From: a virus
DNA: 64,000 nucleotides
Reading direction: 5' to 3' (one strand)
IMG/VR virus record: IMGVR_UViG_3300008120_000017
Location: 34,975 to 98,974 of that record
Shown: piece by piece, positions 28,517-37,793 of the stretch
How the letters are laid out: each line of letters begins with the position of its first letter
How positions within the stretch are numbered: position 1 is the stretch's first letter
The notes under the pieces: model-generated
What the model saw: the letters and a program-made list of their open reading frames with translations, nothing else
Database searches by the model: none
What the model was told of the DNA's origin: nothing
Position numbers and translations under genes: made by a program

Positions 28517-30907
28517 TTATGCGTGATATTTTATATCTTGGTATGTTAATTTTTCAAAACTTCCGCCCTCATCTGTTTGTTCCTTATACATTTTTGGCGT
28601 TCCGTCTTCTGATACATTCTTTTCTTTGTATGTTATCCAGCACTGTTTAGATCCATCTAGATATTCTTTTCCTGGCCATGCCATTTCTTTGTACATGTCC
28701 TTATCTGATGAATGGTCCCAAGTTTTAAGATTATCTTTATACTGTCTTTGCCAAAAAGATTCAAACCATAAATGCTCTAGAGTGTTATATTCTTTTATTT
28801 TTCTATACCTCCATGCTATTTCTGGATAATCCTCAGTTACCCATGGTGCTCTACAATCTTCTATGACCTTTACTTGTGGAACCTCCTCAGATATTTCGCC
28901 AAACTTTGCGTATCTTTCATATTCTTCTGGAGGTATCTTAATTGGATCCTTAAGCGGAACAACAAATGGATAATTTCTTTTTGAGCCATGTATTCCATTT
29001 GTAAAAATATGGTCTATAGCAATCAAGCTTTTTTCAGCCATGCAATATCCTTTGGTATATGCAGTTTCCTCAAAAACCCCAAATTGACCGCATTGAACAC
29101 TTCCAGCACCAACCATTACCATACCCTTTCTCTTTGGAGGCGTGCCTGTTTCAGTATACATAAAATGAACTGTATCCGCCCAGTGAAGAGATGCACTAGA
29201 TCTTACTAAAACAAATGGACCAGTACTGTTTTCTGGTCCCATTATAGCGACAGCTACGTCTGCAACAGAATTGATTATAGGCGCTCTGGACAAAACATTT
29301 GTATTAGTTTTTAGCACTATACCTGACGGAATGTATTCATCTCCAGTTTTTCCTATTACATCTACTCCACCGCTATCTAATGCAGTTAATTGTATACTGC
29401 CCTTTTTAGAATCTATTAACGTGTGTTTACCGGATCTAATTCTAATGTTTTGTTCAGTTGTGTGTATTTCTGCTGATTTTTTGCCCTTTAATACTAAGTC
29501 ATTTCCAGCTAGTGCAATTACATTTTTACCTGATATTATTTCTATGTCTTTTACTGAGGTTAAAACAAGCTTTCCTCCTCTTAGCTCTACGCTAGATCCC
29601 CATGCGTCTCTCAGTAAAACTGAACCATCCGGCAATACACCACAAAAAGCTTCACCCTCTCTTGATTGCTGGTAATCGGATAGTCCCTCTACTTCTTGCT
29701 TAATAACGTTAATCTTCCCAAAAGAGCAGTATTGCCCCCCACCCATTTCATTTTTTTTGCCCTCTTTTGGCTCTGGATCTTTCCAGTCTTTTTCGTATTT
29801 CTCGTATCTCTTAAATCTATATCCCCCAGACATTTGCCATGCCGTATAGTCTCTTGCCATACACCCAAAAGCAGCTGGATGTTGATCCTCTGGAGATATT
29901 TTGAATCCCTTCCTTTGTGCAGCGTCAAATATTTCTTTATCCCCTTCGTTATTTAAATCGTCTTCTTGTTTTTGCTGTATAGGAAAATATAGACCATTTA
30001 ATTTTTGCATCCACGCTGAAGAAGTGGTACAGACAGATTGTATGCCTAGTTCGTCAACCCATGTATCTGAATGAGAGGTCCCCTGCTTGACGCTTTTATT
30101 TGTTTCTAGACCGATACCAGATGAAAGCCATCCAGAAGTCATCTTGTTTGTGTGATTGCTTCTTTGATCTTTAACGAACGATTTCAGGTCAGGAGAAAAC
30201 AATATCTCAAGATTGCTTCTTCCATAGTCGCAAAACCCTCTTAACCTAAATGATGAATTATATATTTGAGTATTATGGGCAACTACGTCTAATAGATCAT
30301 CTATTGAATTTAAAGTTATAGAAACAAGATTTCCAGCTTGAGTTCTATAATAATACTTACCCTGTACTCTACCTACATGAGTTTCAGATATAGAAGAAAC
30401 CTCTCCAGGAATAACATCGCTAGGGATAGATGTTTGGTCTGCATTTAATTTTAATTCATCACAATCAAATGTAGATGGCTTGCCTATAGAAAAAAATGTT
30501 TGCTTGTATTCTTTAAATATTGATGGAGTGATTTTAGAGCCTTTAATAGCCTCTCCAGGCATAAGAACAGATGCAATAATTATACCATATGTCGTATCTT
30601 GAGCCTTAGAAACAATAACATGATCACCTATTTGCGGAGAATAAATCTCTGTTACAGCACTTACACTGCCAAATATTGATGCATTATAAACGCATCTAAT
30701 GTATGCATTAAACCCAACGGACACCAATGCAGTATTATGTTCTGGCCAGCTATCAACTACTCTTCCTATCATCACAGAAAACTGTGCATATTGATTAGGT
30801 TCTCTGTCTACATAATCGCTATTAGTTGCATTGATGGGATCAGATGGCGATGGCATACCAGCAGACATCGATCTGTAACTAGGAGATGTTGAATTTCTTT
30901 GTGCCAT
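28517..30907 (-). CDS. Baseplate central spike protein (OB-fold and beta-helix)
   Basis: A 796-residue protein. Residues ~40-115 read as an OB-fold of the gp5/gpV/VgrG kind (FSVMIGRVVDSWPEHNTALV, then IGDHVIVSKAQDTTYGIIIA). Residues ~415-520 are short periodic strands (GSSVELRGGKLVLTSVKDIE, then GNDLVLKGKKSAEIHT) typical of the triple-stranded beta-helix that pierces the outer membrane. A ~150-residue extension after the helix has many Trp and Tyr and may be an enzymatic or chaperone-like tip that I cannot identify. No lysozyme motif is visible. The gene is between the tube and chaperones, earlier than in most myophages, and begins a new unit after the terminator at 30928. Confidence 0.72.
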   Translation of the reverse strand: MAQRNSTSPSYRSMSAGMPSPSDPINATNSDYVDREPNQYAQFSVMIGRVVDSWPEHNTALVSVGFNAYIRCVYNASIFGSVSAVTEIYSPQIGDHVIVSKAQDTTYGIIIASVLMPGEAIKGSKITPSIFKEYKQTFFSIGKPSTFDCDELKLNADQTSIPSDVIPGEVSSISETHVGRVQGKYYYRTQAGNLVSITLNSIDDLLDVVAHNTQIYNSSFRLRGFCDYGRSNLEILFSPDLKSFVKDQRSNHTNKMTSGWLSSGIGLETNKSVKQGTSHSDTWVDELGIQSVCTTSSAWMQKLNGLYFPIQQKQEDDLNNEGDKEIFDAAQRKGFKISPEDQHPAAFGCMARDYTAWQMSGGYRFKRYEKYEKDWKDPEPKEGKKNEMGGGQYCSFGKINVIKQEVEGLSDYQQSREGEAFCGVLPDGSVLLRDAWGSSVELRGGKLVLTSVKDIEIISGKNVIALAGNDLVLKGKKSAEIHTTEQNIRIRSGKHTLIDSKKGSIQLTALDSGGVDVIGKTGDEYIPSGIVLKTNTNVLSRAPIINSVADVAVAIMGPENSTGPFVLVRSSASLHWADTVHFMYTETGTPPKRKGMVMVGAGSVQCGQFGVFEETAYTKGYCMAEKSLIAIDHIFTNGIHGSKRNYPFVVPLKDPIKIPPEEYERYAKFGEISEEVPQVKVIEDCRAPWVTEDYPEIAWRYRKIKEYNTLEHLWFESFWQRQYKDNLKTWDHSSDKDMYKEMAWPGKEYLDGSKQCWITYKEKNVSEDGTPKMYKEQTDEGGSFEKLTYQDIKYHA

Positions 30908-30927
30908 GTAGATTATACTAAATTAAA

Positions 30928-30960
30928 ATAGGCAACGTGCAAAAATCACGTTGCCTATTT
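30928..30960 (-). terminator. Terminator after the tail-tube gene
   Basis: A 12-bp perfect stem ATAGGCAACGTG / CACGTTGCCTAT (extendable to 14) with a 7-base loop lies 45 bases after the tube 1 stop. On the coding strand it is followed by TTTTAATTT. The U-run is weak but the stem is strong, and it separates the tube/sheath unit from the spike/tape measure unit. Confidence 0.7.
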
Positions 30961-31002
30961 ATATTGAATTCTTTTAATGTGTAAAGAATTTTTTAACTAG
31001 TT

Positions 31003-31542
31003 TTAAGCAGCAGCAGCAGCAGCGGCGGCGTTTGCAACAGTTTGAGCTCTCGAAGCAGGATTTACCACTTCGTTAGGGTTTTTGCTTGGAGTAGACTCCT
31101 GCATAGCGACAAACGTAGCAACCAAGTTTTCTCTAATCAAGAGGTCTTGAGTTGTCATAGATACACCATATTGCGTTATAAAAACGCCAGTAAGTGTCTT
31201 ACCTCTAAGTGTAGAAGTTCCTTGTCCATAGCAACCAGAGGAAGCCTGGATAATAACTGTTCCACCACCGGCACAAGAGTTGAACAATGCTCTATCAAAG
31301 TCAATGTTACTGAGGATTTTGCCCACAGTTAATTGACCCTGTGCACGTCCAAGTTGCATGTAAGCCGAATTTGAACCAAGTTCAAACAATTGAGTAACTT
31401 GTTGTTGATAACTGCACTCGACGTTTTGAACTAAAGCTCCAACGCCAGAGGATGTTGTCCCAGACACAGTCATTACTGCCGTATCCGAGGAGTAAACTCC
31501 ACCAACTGGTACCACTGATCTTCCAAAAAGGTCATTAGCCAT
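31003..31542 (-). CDS. Tail tube protein 1
   Basis: A 179-residue paralogue of the following 149-residue gene. Shared features are VVPVGGVYSSDTAVMTVSG near the N-terminus, LFELGSNSAYMQLGRAQGQL (about residues 52-71), a NSCAGG turn, and GVFITQYGVSMTTQDLLIRE (about 122-141), consistent with the beta-sandwich of a tube subunit. This copy has an extra Ala-rich C-terminal tail (nine of its last eleven residues are Ala) absent from copy 2. It lies downstream of the sheath gene, as tube genes do. Codon use favours C-ending codons, as in the sheath and capsid genes, which suggests high expression. Confidence 0.8.
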   Translation of the reverse strand: MANDLFGRSVVPVGGVYSSDTAVMTVSGTTSSGVGALVQNVECSYQQQVTQLFELGSNSAYMQLGRAQGQLTVGKILSNIDFDRALFNSCAGGGTVIIQASSGCYGQGTSTLRGKTLTGVFITQYGVSMTTQDLLIRENLVATFVAMQESTPSKNPNEVVNPASRAQTVANAAAAAAAA

Positions 31543-31575
31543 ATTATTATTTCTTTCTTTATTTTATTTTTGTTT

Positions 31576-32025
31576 TTATGATTCTTGCATCCCCGTGAAC
31601 ATAGCCACGAGGTTTTCTCTTATGAGAAGGTCTTGAGTTGTCATCGAAACTCCATACTGAGTTACAAATACACCCGTAAGTGTTTTACCTTTTAGTTTTG
31701 AGCTGCCTTGCCCCTGACAGCCAGAGGAGGCCTGTATTATACAGGTTGCCCCACCAGCGCAAGAGTTGAACAATGCTTTATCAAAGTTTTGATTGCTAAG
31801 AATTTTTCCTATCGTCAAATTACCTTGTGCACGTCCAAGTTGCATGTAGACCTGATTAGATCCTAGCTCAAATATTTGGTTTACTTGTTGTGTATATGTA
31901 GCTTCAACATTTTGGACCAAGGCACCAGCTCCTGAGCCAGCTGCCCCGGATACGGTCATTACTGCCGTATCCGAGGAGTAAACTCCACCAACTGGTACTA
32001 CTGTTCTTCCAAAGATGTCAGCCAT
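31576..32025 (-). CDS. Tail tube protein 2
   Basis: A 149-residue paralogue of tube 1, close to it along its whole length, including the N-terminal VVPVGGVYSSDTAVMTVSG and LFNSCAGG, but without the Ala-rich C-terminal tail. It sits immediately after the sheath gene. Having two tube-like genes suggests a mixed tube, one subunit for the shaft and one for the terminal or baseplate-proximal ring, or two interchangeable forms. Which is the main tube subunit cannot be decided from sequence. Confidence 0.8.
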   Translation of the reverse strand: MADIFGRTVVPVGGVYSSDTAVMTVSGAAGSGAGALVQNVEATYTQQVNQIFELGSNQVYMQLGRAQGNLTIGKILSNQNFDKALFNSCAGGATCIIQASSGCQGQGSSKLKGKTLTGVFVTQYGVSMTTQDLLIRENLVAMFTGMQES

Positions 32026-32049
32026 GGTGTTTTATTTAGATTTACTAAA

Positions 32050-34803
32050 TTAGATAACAGTAAGTTTAACTTGGATCACGTTGACTGGGTAAGGCAACGT
32101 AAGATTAATGTCAACAAGGACCCTAGTTCTGATCAATGGATCAGTTCCAATGTTTGTTATCTCGAAGTTCAACAACTGAGGACCAGCTTTAACTGTAACA
32201 GCTCTGCCTTGTAAGAAGGTAAGTCTATCAACAAGTCTTGTCTTTAAGAGCTGCTGGAAGAACGGATGGTTATTCCATTGTCCAATAAATTGTCTCAAAT
32301 CTTCTCTGATCAACTTGGAAATCGAGTCAAGATTGGTCGTGATCGATACTTCAGCCATATTGTCATCAGTGTAATCTGTCGTCAATTGGTGTCTATTGAA
32401 TATCTCTCCACCATTTCTGTCTTGGTCGATAATCCATGTTCCACCGCCAGCAACTATGTTGAGGTCGGTCATTGTGAAGTAAGGAGTCGATCTGTCTGCT
32501 CTAGTGAAACCATTAATAACAACGTTTGTGACTGGTTGATGAGGAGCAACACCAGATTTTAATCCAGCAATAGCAGCCCCAGCAAAATAACCAGCAACAG
32601 ATAAATCTCCGTCTCTCAATACATCTGGCCAGACATTAACAACACGTCTATTGCCCAATCTTTCAGAAGACGCAGCTATTTTTTCAGCCTGTTCACGTTT
32701 GGTTAAGTTTCTCACGATTTGAATTCTACGAGGAGAGGATTCAGATCCAACTGGAGAAGCAAATGCAGGAGACTCAAGTCTAAGTGTTTGCTCATCGATA
32801 ACTTCAACAACCTTAAACGATTGATAGACGTCATTACCTAACGCATCAATAGTGAAGTTAGATCTGAAGGTATCCCCAGCTCTAACTCTGTCTGTGAGTA
32901 ACGATGCACCAGGGATCGTGACTCTGTTGTAGACTGCTGGTTCAGTGCCAGGAGCCATTTCAACATAGCCAGTCCATGCAGTCTGACCGTCGGCTAATTT
33001 GTCGTAAATCATTGTAGTTGGCGAGAAAGATTGATTAACGATTGCAATTCTTTCGCGTGCAACCATTTCATCACTCGCACTTACAACGTGAGCCTTAGCA
33101 GCTTGGATCACTCTTTCATCGTTCGACATTGGAACAATGTAGTAAGCAGTAACCTCATTAAGCGTAGAATCAAAAGCTCTTGTATACCCGTCAAGATTGT
33201 CTTCATCAACAGGAACAAAGTAAACTCTGGTTCCACCAGAGTTTTGAAGAGCCTTTAACACACCGTAAGCAATTGGGTTCTCTGGGACCAACTTACCGCA
33301 TTGAGCTGGGATAAGCGATGGTTCGGAGATAGAATTGATTCTAAGTGCATTTTGAAGTTGAAGGGCTTTGTATCCAATAAACACTCTAGCGCTCTTGATC
33401 TCAAGATTCGATAATGCACCGCTCAACTCAGTAAACTGAGAATCGTTGATATATATATCGCTCTGGAGTGTTAAGTTAGCTTCACCAGTTTCATCATCAA
33501 CATCAAGAGACCAAGCGTTGTCACCAGGTCTAGGATAACCAGCACGTGGAATGACTATTGAATCAACATTGTGGCAAAACTCAACCGTAACAGACGATAA
33601 GGGGTTTACAGAAGATGGAATTTTATCAAGCAACTTGATAGTTCTAGCTTCGCCAGCTGTGGAGGCCACAACAGGGATATAAAATATATCACCAGTTCTT
33701 AAGCCTGCATTTGCCATCAGGTTTATCTTGCCGACAAGACCAAGCGAGCCAAGGAAGAATGTCCCATCGGTAGTGTTAAGCTTTTGCGGAGGAAGTGCGT
33801 CAACTGCATTATTGGTCGTAACAACAAGTTCGATGCTTTGACTCCATGTTCCACCTCTGATAACCTCAACCTCATATACAGTGTCATACAACCCTGCATA
33901 ATCTTTGCCTGGGTCGGCGTTATCAATGGATGGGAGACTTTGCTGAAATTGTTTCGCTACCGAGATAACATATGAGTCTCCAATAACGAAATTATTAGTA
34001 GAACTAAAGTCTATGGAAAGTCCATTTGTTCCGACAGCAAGCGAAATGCCAGAGATGGAAGAAACGGAAACATTGTCGCCATTCAAGCTTGTAACAGAAA
34101 ACTTAGCAGCAGATCCACTTCCACCAGCAGTAACTGTAACTGTATAGGTGTCGTCCAATCTACCAGCCCTAAGATCTCCAGAATAATCACTTGAAACACT
34201 TTCTGCGATAGATCTACTCCCAGGAGATGCTTCATTAATTGCAACCGAAAAAGCATTGCTGGAGTAGAATTTATTGCTGATATCAGCAGAAATTGTTCCT
34301 ATTTGAGCGTCAACTCTGTCACGGATAATGTCAAACACTCTTGTTTTAAGTTGTGTGACACCACCCGAAGAAACTACTACAGAGTCACCAACCTTAACGT
34401 CTCTGTTCTTGAAAGCAGCATTTCTGCTTGCGGAAATTTCTGGGTATGCGACGAATCCATCAGCCGAATCGGAAATTTTAAGCAAGTTTTGAACGCTTCC
34501 AACCGAAATTGTTGGAGAAGAAAGTTGAGCGTACTTAGCGGTAACGTTTTTAAGGTTAAGCAAAACGGAATCTCTTTCGAGAAGATCCGAATCTGTGTAT
34601 CCTTTAATTTTATATGTTTGATCGGTAACGCTGTTGTATGCGCCATAATCAACGAAAGATTCGTCTTCTGGATCATTAACGTCTCTGACCAATTTTTGGG
34701 GTCCTACGATCACTGCAATAAGATCTTGGGTAGCGGCTGCTGGGAGCGCCACAAAATCTTGCTGAACGATCACCTGTGGGAGTAAGTATGTTCTTTTAGC
34801 CAT
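32050..34803 (-). CDS. Contractile tail sheath protein
   Basis: A 917-residue sheath protein. The C-terminal third has the family hallmarks: YFAGAAIAGLKSGVAPHQP, NIVAGGGTWIIDQDRNGGE, then HQLTTDYTDDNMAEVSI and the final strand VNVIQVKLTVI that would link to neighbouring subunits. The N-terminal two thirds contain extra beta domains (Ser/Gly/Thr-rich segments around 150-350), making the protein much longer than typical sheaths of 400-660 residues. These probably decorate the outer tail surface. It is encoded just upstream of the two tube genes. Codon use is C-ending and G/C-richer than in the neighbours. Confidence 0.92.
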   Translation of the reverse strand: MAKRTYLLPQVIVQQDFVALPAAATQDLIAVIVGPQKLVRDVNDPEDESFVDYGAYNSVTDQTYKIKGYTDSDLLERDSVLLNLKNVTAKYAQLSSPTISVGSVQNLLKISDSADGFVAYPEISASRNAAFKNRDVKVGDSVVVSSGGVTQLKTRVFDIIRDRVDAQIGTISADISNKFYSSNAFSVAINEASPGSRSIAESVSSDYSGDLRAGRLDDTYTVTVTAGGSGSAAKFSVTSLNGDNVSVSSISGISLAVGTNGLSIDFSSTNNFVIGDSYVISVAKQFQQSLPSIDNADPGKDYAGLYDTVYEVEVIRGGTWSQSIELVVTTNNAVDALPPQKLNTTDGTFFLGSLGLVGKINLMANAGLRTGDIFYIPVVASTAGEARTIKLLDKIPSSVNPLSSVTVEFCHNVDSIVIPRAGYPRPGDNAWSLDVDDETGEANLTLQSDIYINDSQFTELSGALSNLEIKSARVFIGYKALQLQNALRINSISEPSLIPAQCGKLVPENPIAYGVLKALQNSGGTRVYFVPVDEDNLDGYTRAFDSTLNEVTAYYIVPMSNDERVIQAAKAHVVSASDEMVARERIAIVNQSFSPTTMIYDKLADGQTAWTGYVEMAPGTEPAVYNRVTIPGASLLTDRVRAGDTFRSNFTIDALGNDVYQSFKVVEVIDEQTLRLESPAFASPVGSESSPRRIQIVRNLTKREQAEKIAASSERLGNRRVVNVWPDVLRDGDLSVAGYFAGAAIAGLKSGVAPHQPVTNVVINGFTRADRSTPYFTMTDLNIVAGGGTWIIDQDRNGGEIFNRHQLTTDYTDDNMAEVSITTNLDSISKLIREDLRQFIGQWNNHPFFQQLLKTRLVDRLTFLQGRAVTVKAGPQLLNFEITNIGTDPLIRTRVLVDINLTLPYPVNVIQVKLTVI

Positions 34804-34825
34804 AATTTTATTTTTATATTATTTA

Positions 34826-35506
34826 TTAGATTTTCTGTTCTGACAAGATTTTTTTGGCAGAGTCAGAGTAAATTAGGTTTGTAAACACAGATTTAATCCT
34901 AAGGTTTTCTGTTTTTACTCCTAATATCTCTTGATATTTTAACTCACATAAAAAATCTGTCACGAAAAACTCTTTATATTCTTCTATTTTTTGTGTTTCG
35001 GTCATCTGTGACGCTCTGAATTTCTCAAAGCAAAAAGCTTCAGATATTTGATGTCCAAACGCCGATACAAAATATTTTACTTCTGTAGCCAGTTCTAAAC
35101 TGGATAGCATATTCTCTGATATACATCTAAATCTTATTACAGATTCAACTATATTCAACATATAAGTTGTGGAATTTTGTAGATCATGTAAAGAATAATC
35201 ACCTAGTGATTGCTGTGGATATGCTATTTGCTTGATGCCAACAAGTATTGCAGGTCTTTTTCCTATAACAGATCTATTTGCGTTATGCTCTTCGCTTATC
35301 CATACATTTGATTCTGCTTGGTCTTCTTTCCATAAATACTTAGAGAAATCAGTTGATATTCTATTTTCTGTACCAAAAAACTGCTTAAGGGTGGCCACAA
35401 AAACAGATATTGCATATATAGGACTTTTTATTCTGTGTCCTGTGTGCGGCTTTATTGGATAAAGCCTAACTCCATCTGGGGAGATTAAAGTGTCGTTTGC
35501 ATCCAT
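34826..35506 (-). CDS. Putative tail terminator/neck protein
   Basis: A 226-residue protein between the connector genes and the sheath, the usual place of the tail terminator that caps the tube and sheath. The central segment GKRPAILVGIKQIAYPQQ and a helix with VESVIRFRCISENMLSS read like such proteins, with alternating helix and strand, but no definitive motif is present. The start lies two bases downstream of the 257-residue neck gene stop. The function is inferred mainly from gene order. Confidence 0.5.
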   Translation of the reverse strand: MDANDTLISPDGVRLYPIKPHTGHRIKSPIYAISVFVATLKQFFGTENRISTDFSKYLWKEDQAESNVWISEEHNANRSVIGKRPAILVGIKQIAYPQQSLGDYSLHDLQNSTTYMLNIVESVIRFRCISENMLSSLELATEVKYFVSAFGHQISEAFCFEKFRASQMTETQKIEEYKEFFVTDFLCELKYQEILGVKTENLRIKSVFTNLIYSDSAKKILSEQKI

Positions 35507-35508
35507 TT

Positions 35509-36282
35509 TTAAATTTTTATTTTGTGAGCAGGATCAGTCATTGGGAGTCTTGATGCTAAGACTTGTTGTTTTATTGTCATTGTCCTAAATTCTATTTCCT
35601 CAACCTTTCTCACTTCATATCTAGAATTAGTATATGGTGCAATCCAAATATCTTGTGGCTTTATTATAGGGAACGGCATCGCAAAAAATAAAACATTATC
35701 TTGTTCTGTTATTCCTGTCTCCTCAACAGACAATTGTTTCGTTGTAGTCGGTGGAGCATCTGAGTAAGCTACGTACATTTCTATAGCAGGCCAATAGCCA
35801 CCCTTGAATTTTTTACCCAATCCAGATTCATCCTCTGTTCCAATGGGTGAACCCAATATTGGATGCACATTGTCTGCAACCTCACCAAATGTTTTTAACC
35901 TCAACAATAGACCAGGTAACCCAGAAAACTTTTTAAGTTCCATATTCCATCTTCTGAGCATTTCTCTGTACCTTAGAAAATCTTGTTTATTTAAACTATT
36001 GTTATAAAAACTTGGTACGCTTATGTCCTGTATTTTACCGTTTTCTTTTGCAACAGCCCTAAACCATATTGGGTCTGTATTAGACAATAATCTATCAGTA
36101 AACTTGAGGGTAACGTCTGATACATTAATTACAGTCTTTAATGTTTTCCATGGACCACTTTCATTTGGTCCCCACTCTATGTCAAAACTGAATAATCCGT
36201 TCCCTATTCCAAACCATGATATATCATAGCTACCCTGAATAGTAGATGCAGATACGCAAAATTTAGTAAATTTGAACGCCAT
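35509..36282 (-). CDS. Putative neck protein with fibronectin-like N-terminus
   Basis: A 257-residue protein. The first ~85 residues have strands and the phrase WGPNESGPWKTLKTVINVSD, similar to type III-like domains in phage neck and tail proteins ('G-P-x-x-S-G-P-W'). The rest contains a helix FLRYREMLRRWNMELKKFSG and a C-terminal beta part. It lies between a small connector gene and the terminator-like gene and is probably part of the head-tail neck (T4 gp13/gp14 position). Identification is by context. Confidence 0.5.
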   Translation of the reverse strand: MAFKFTKFCVSASTIQGSYDISWFGIGNGLFSFDIEWGPNESGPWKTLKTVINVSDVTLKFTDRLLSNTDPIWFRAVAKENGKIQDISVPSFYNNSLNKQDFLRYREMLRRWNMELKKFSGLPGLLLRLKTFGEVADNVHPILGSPIGTEDESGLGKKFKGGYWPAIEMYVAYSDAPPTTTKQLSVEETGITEQDNVLFFAMPFPIIKPQDIWIAPYTNSRYEVRKVEEIEFRTMTIKQQVLASRLPMTDPAHKIKI

Positions 36283-36283
36283 T

Positions 36284-36739
36284 TTAGAATGGTCTTAAAT
36301 AGCTGTATGGCCCAGAAATAAATCCAAAAGCCTGCTCAGCATTTTTGGTCTTCTTTATTTGTGTAACACGTTGATCAAATTCTTGCATCATTACATTCGC
36401 AATAGATAGGTATTCTCCAGTCTTCTGTTTATCTTGGATAGTTGTTCCATCCTTAGTTGAAAAATCCAACCTATTTCTAGTGTAGTTTATTGACTTTGAC
36501 CTAAGCAGCGATGCAGCTGTTCCGAGCATCATTTCATACCTATACGGAAAATTTTCAACTGTATACACGTCAACCATTGGCAGTGTTGAATTGTATTTAT
36601 CTACTGTCAGCTGCATACCAGAGTGTATTTCCTCATCAGAAAATTCAACTGAATCCAGTAAAAAATTTTCAGAAGCAGTGCGATCCATCATAAAGAATCG
36701 CACATCCTGTGGAGTTACTATCTGGACTTCTGGAATCAT
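36284..36739 (-). CDS. Putative head-tail connector protein
   Basis: A 151-residue, mostly helical protein: a helix DEEIHSGMQLTVDKYNSTLP, then YRYEMMLGTAASLLRSKSIN, and a C-terminal helical hairpin. Small all-helical proteins after the capsid genes are commonly head completion/connector rings (gp6/gp15 of HK97-SPP1 type). Spaced by one base from the neck gene. No catalytic or membrane features. The assignment is by fold appearance and order only. Confidence 0.5.
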   Translation of the reverse strand: MIPEVQIVTPQDVRFFMMDRTASENFLLDSVEFSDEEIHSGMQLTVDKYNSTLPMVDVYTVENFPYRYEMMLGTAASLLRSKSINYTRNRLDFSTKDGTTIQDKQKTGEYLSIANVMMQEFDQRVTQIKKTKNAEQAFGFISGPYSYLRPF

Positions 36740-36747
36740 TATCTTTT

Positions 36748-37239
36748 TTATTGATTCTCTTGATAATATTTCAGCATTTCTCCGAGTTGCTGAACATTCA
36801 TTTGCGGCATACCAGTTGAAAGTACTGCGCTTTGTGTTTGCAACTTACCCTTATTAAGGAAATTTTCAATTTTGCCTTTTATCGAGTCCTTCGGAATATT
36901 TTTGTCTACACTCTTCATTGCCAAATTTTTCCCACCTTCAAGTGTTGCCTGAAACAAGGACGGGATTGCTGCAGCGCCTAGTCCGCCAACAACACCGCCA
37001 GTTGCACCGCCAAGCGCCATGCCCTTTAGGATCTGTTTGACTCTACTTTTTTTATTGCCATCTTTGTCGTACCCTGGATCACCTGCTTGGCTTAATCCGC
37101 CGAGGATTGCACCAATACCAGCTCCACCCGCTGCTGCAGCGGGGAGTCCTTTAACGACTGATTCTACTTGATTAAATGGTTTATACTCATTAATGGATTT
37201 TGATAATGAGTCCATATATGTATTTGCATATTTATTCAT
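36748..37239 (-). CDS. Glycine-zipper putative internal virion protein
   Basis: A 163-residue protein with N-terminus MNKYANTYMDSLSKS, one of six genes in this window sharing M-N-K-Y-x-x-x-Y-x-N/D-x-x. It carries two small-residue hydrophobic segments, PAAAAGGAGIGAILGGL (about 33-49) and MALGGATGGVVGGLGAAAI (about 76-94), of glycine-zipper type that could insert in a membrane. The charged C-terminal half contains a helical NFLNKGKL stretch. It lies between the duplicated tape-measure-domain gene and the connector gene. A packaged protein that helps DNA pass the host membrane is a reasonable guess; nothing proves it. Confidence 0.6.
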   Translation of the reverse strand: MNKYANTYMDSLSKSINEYKPFNQVESVVKGLPAAAAGGAGIGAILGGLSQAGDPGYDKDGNKKSRVKQILKGMALGGATGGVVGGLGAAAIPSLFQATLEGGKNLAMKSVDKNIPKDSIKGKIENFLNKGKLQTQSAVLSTGMPQMNVQQLGEMLKYYQENQ

Positions 37240-37253
37240 AATTTTTATTTATA

Positions 37254-37793
37254 CTATCCAAATTTCTTTTTAAATGCAGCTAAATTATTTACTGTCTCGG
37301 ATCTATTAAATCCATGAGATTTTGAGTAATCCCATTGACCGTCTGAATTAGCCATAGTTGAATCTAGATTATTTAAAAAATTCTTAGATAATTCAGAATT
37401 TATTTCCATATTTTTAATACCGTATCCGCCCAATGAATTTCCTAGGCTTGATTTATATGCATCAACCCTACTTCCACCTGGAGTTATTGCATCAAATAAT
37501 GCTTGAAAAATTGTATTCTTTCCTAGTTCACCAAATATTTTTAAATTTGGGTTTGAAGCTAATATAGACGGAATATTTTTACTAGTTATACGACCCCTAG
37601 CTTTCATTGATTCATAAGCATAATCAGATATATTAGGTCTTCTCATTAACCCAAGTTCTTGCAACTTGGCTTGTAGTGGAGATATTTGTCCATGATTTGC
37701 TGGATTGCCTGCAGATACAAAAGACCTTGAGTGATCCATGTTTAATCCAGATTGAATCAATTTATTTAAATAATTTTCTGAATACTTATTCAT
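37254..37793 (-). CDS. Stand-alone copy of the tape measure N-terminal domain
   Basis: A 179-residue protein in two parts. The N-terminus MNKYSENYLNKLIQS is the tag shared with other putative internal proteins. Residues 52-179 match tape measure residues 86-216 closely, including SDY, NPNL/NPML, ITPGGS/YTPGGS, DGQWDYxKSHGFNRxET and AAFxKKFG. The protein stops at exactly the point where the tape measure continues into its coiled repeats. This looks like duplication of an assembly domain, moved to a different partner. It overlaps the deaminase stop by one base. Confidence 0.8.
   Translation of the reverse strand: MNKYSENYLNKLIQSGLNMDHSRSFVSAGNPANHGQISPLQAKLQELGLMRRPNISDYAYESMKARGRITSKNIPSILASNPNLKIFGELGKNTIFQALFDAITPGGSRVDAYKSSLGNSLGGYGIKNMEINSELSKNFLNNLDSTMANSDGQWDYSKSHGFNRSETVNNLAAFKKKFG

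Noticed and set aside
30907-30920. TATAAT-like promoter before the spike gene
   Set aside because: The hexamer ends too close (about 5 bases) to the ATG for a normal leader, and no -35 partner is visible.
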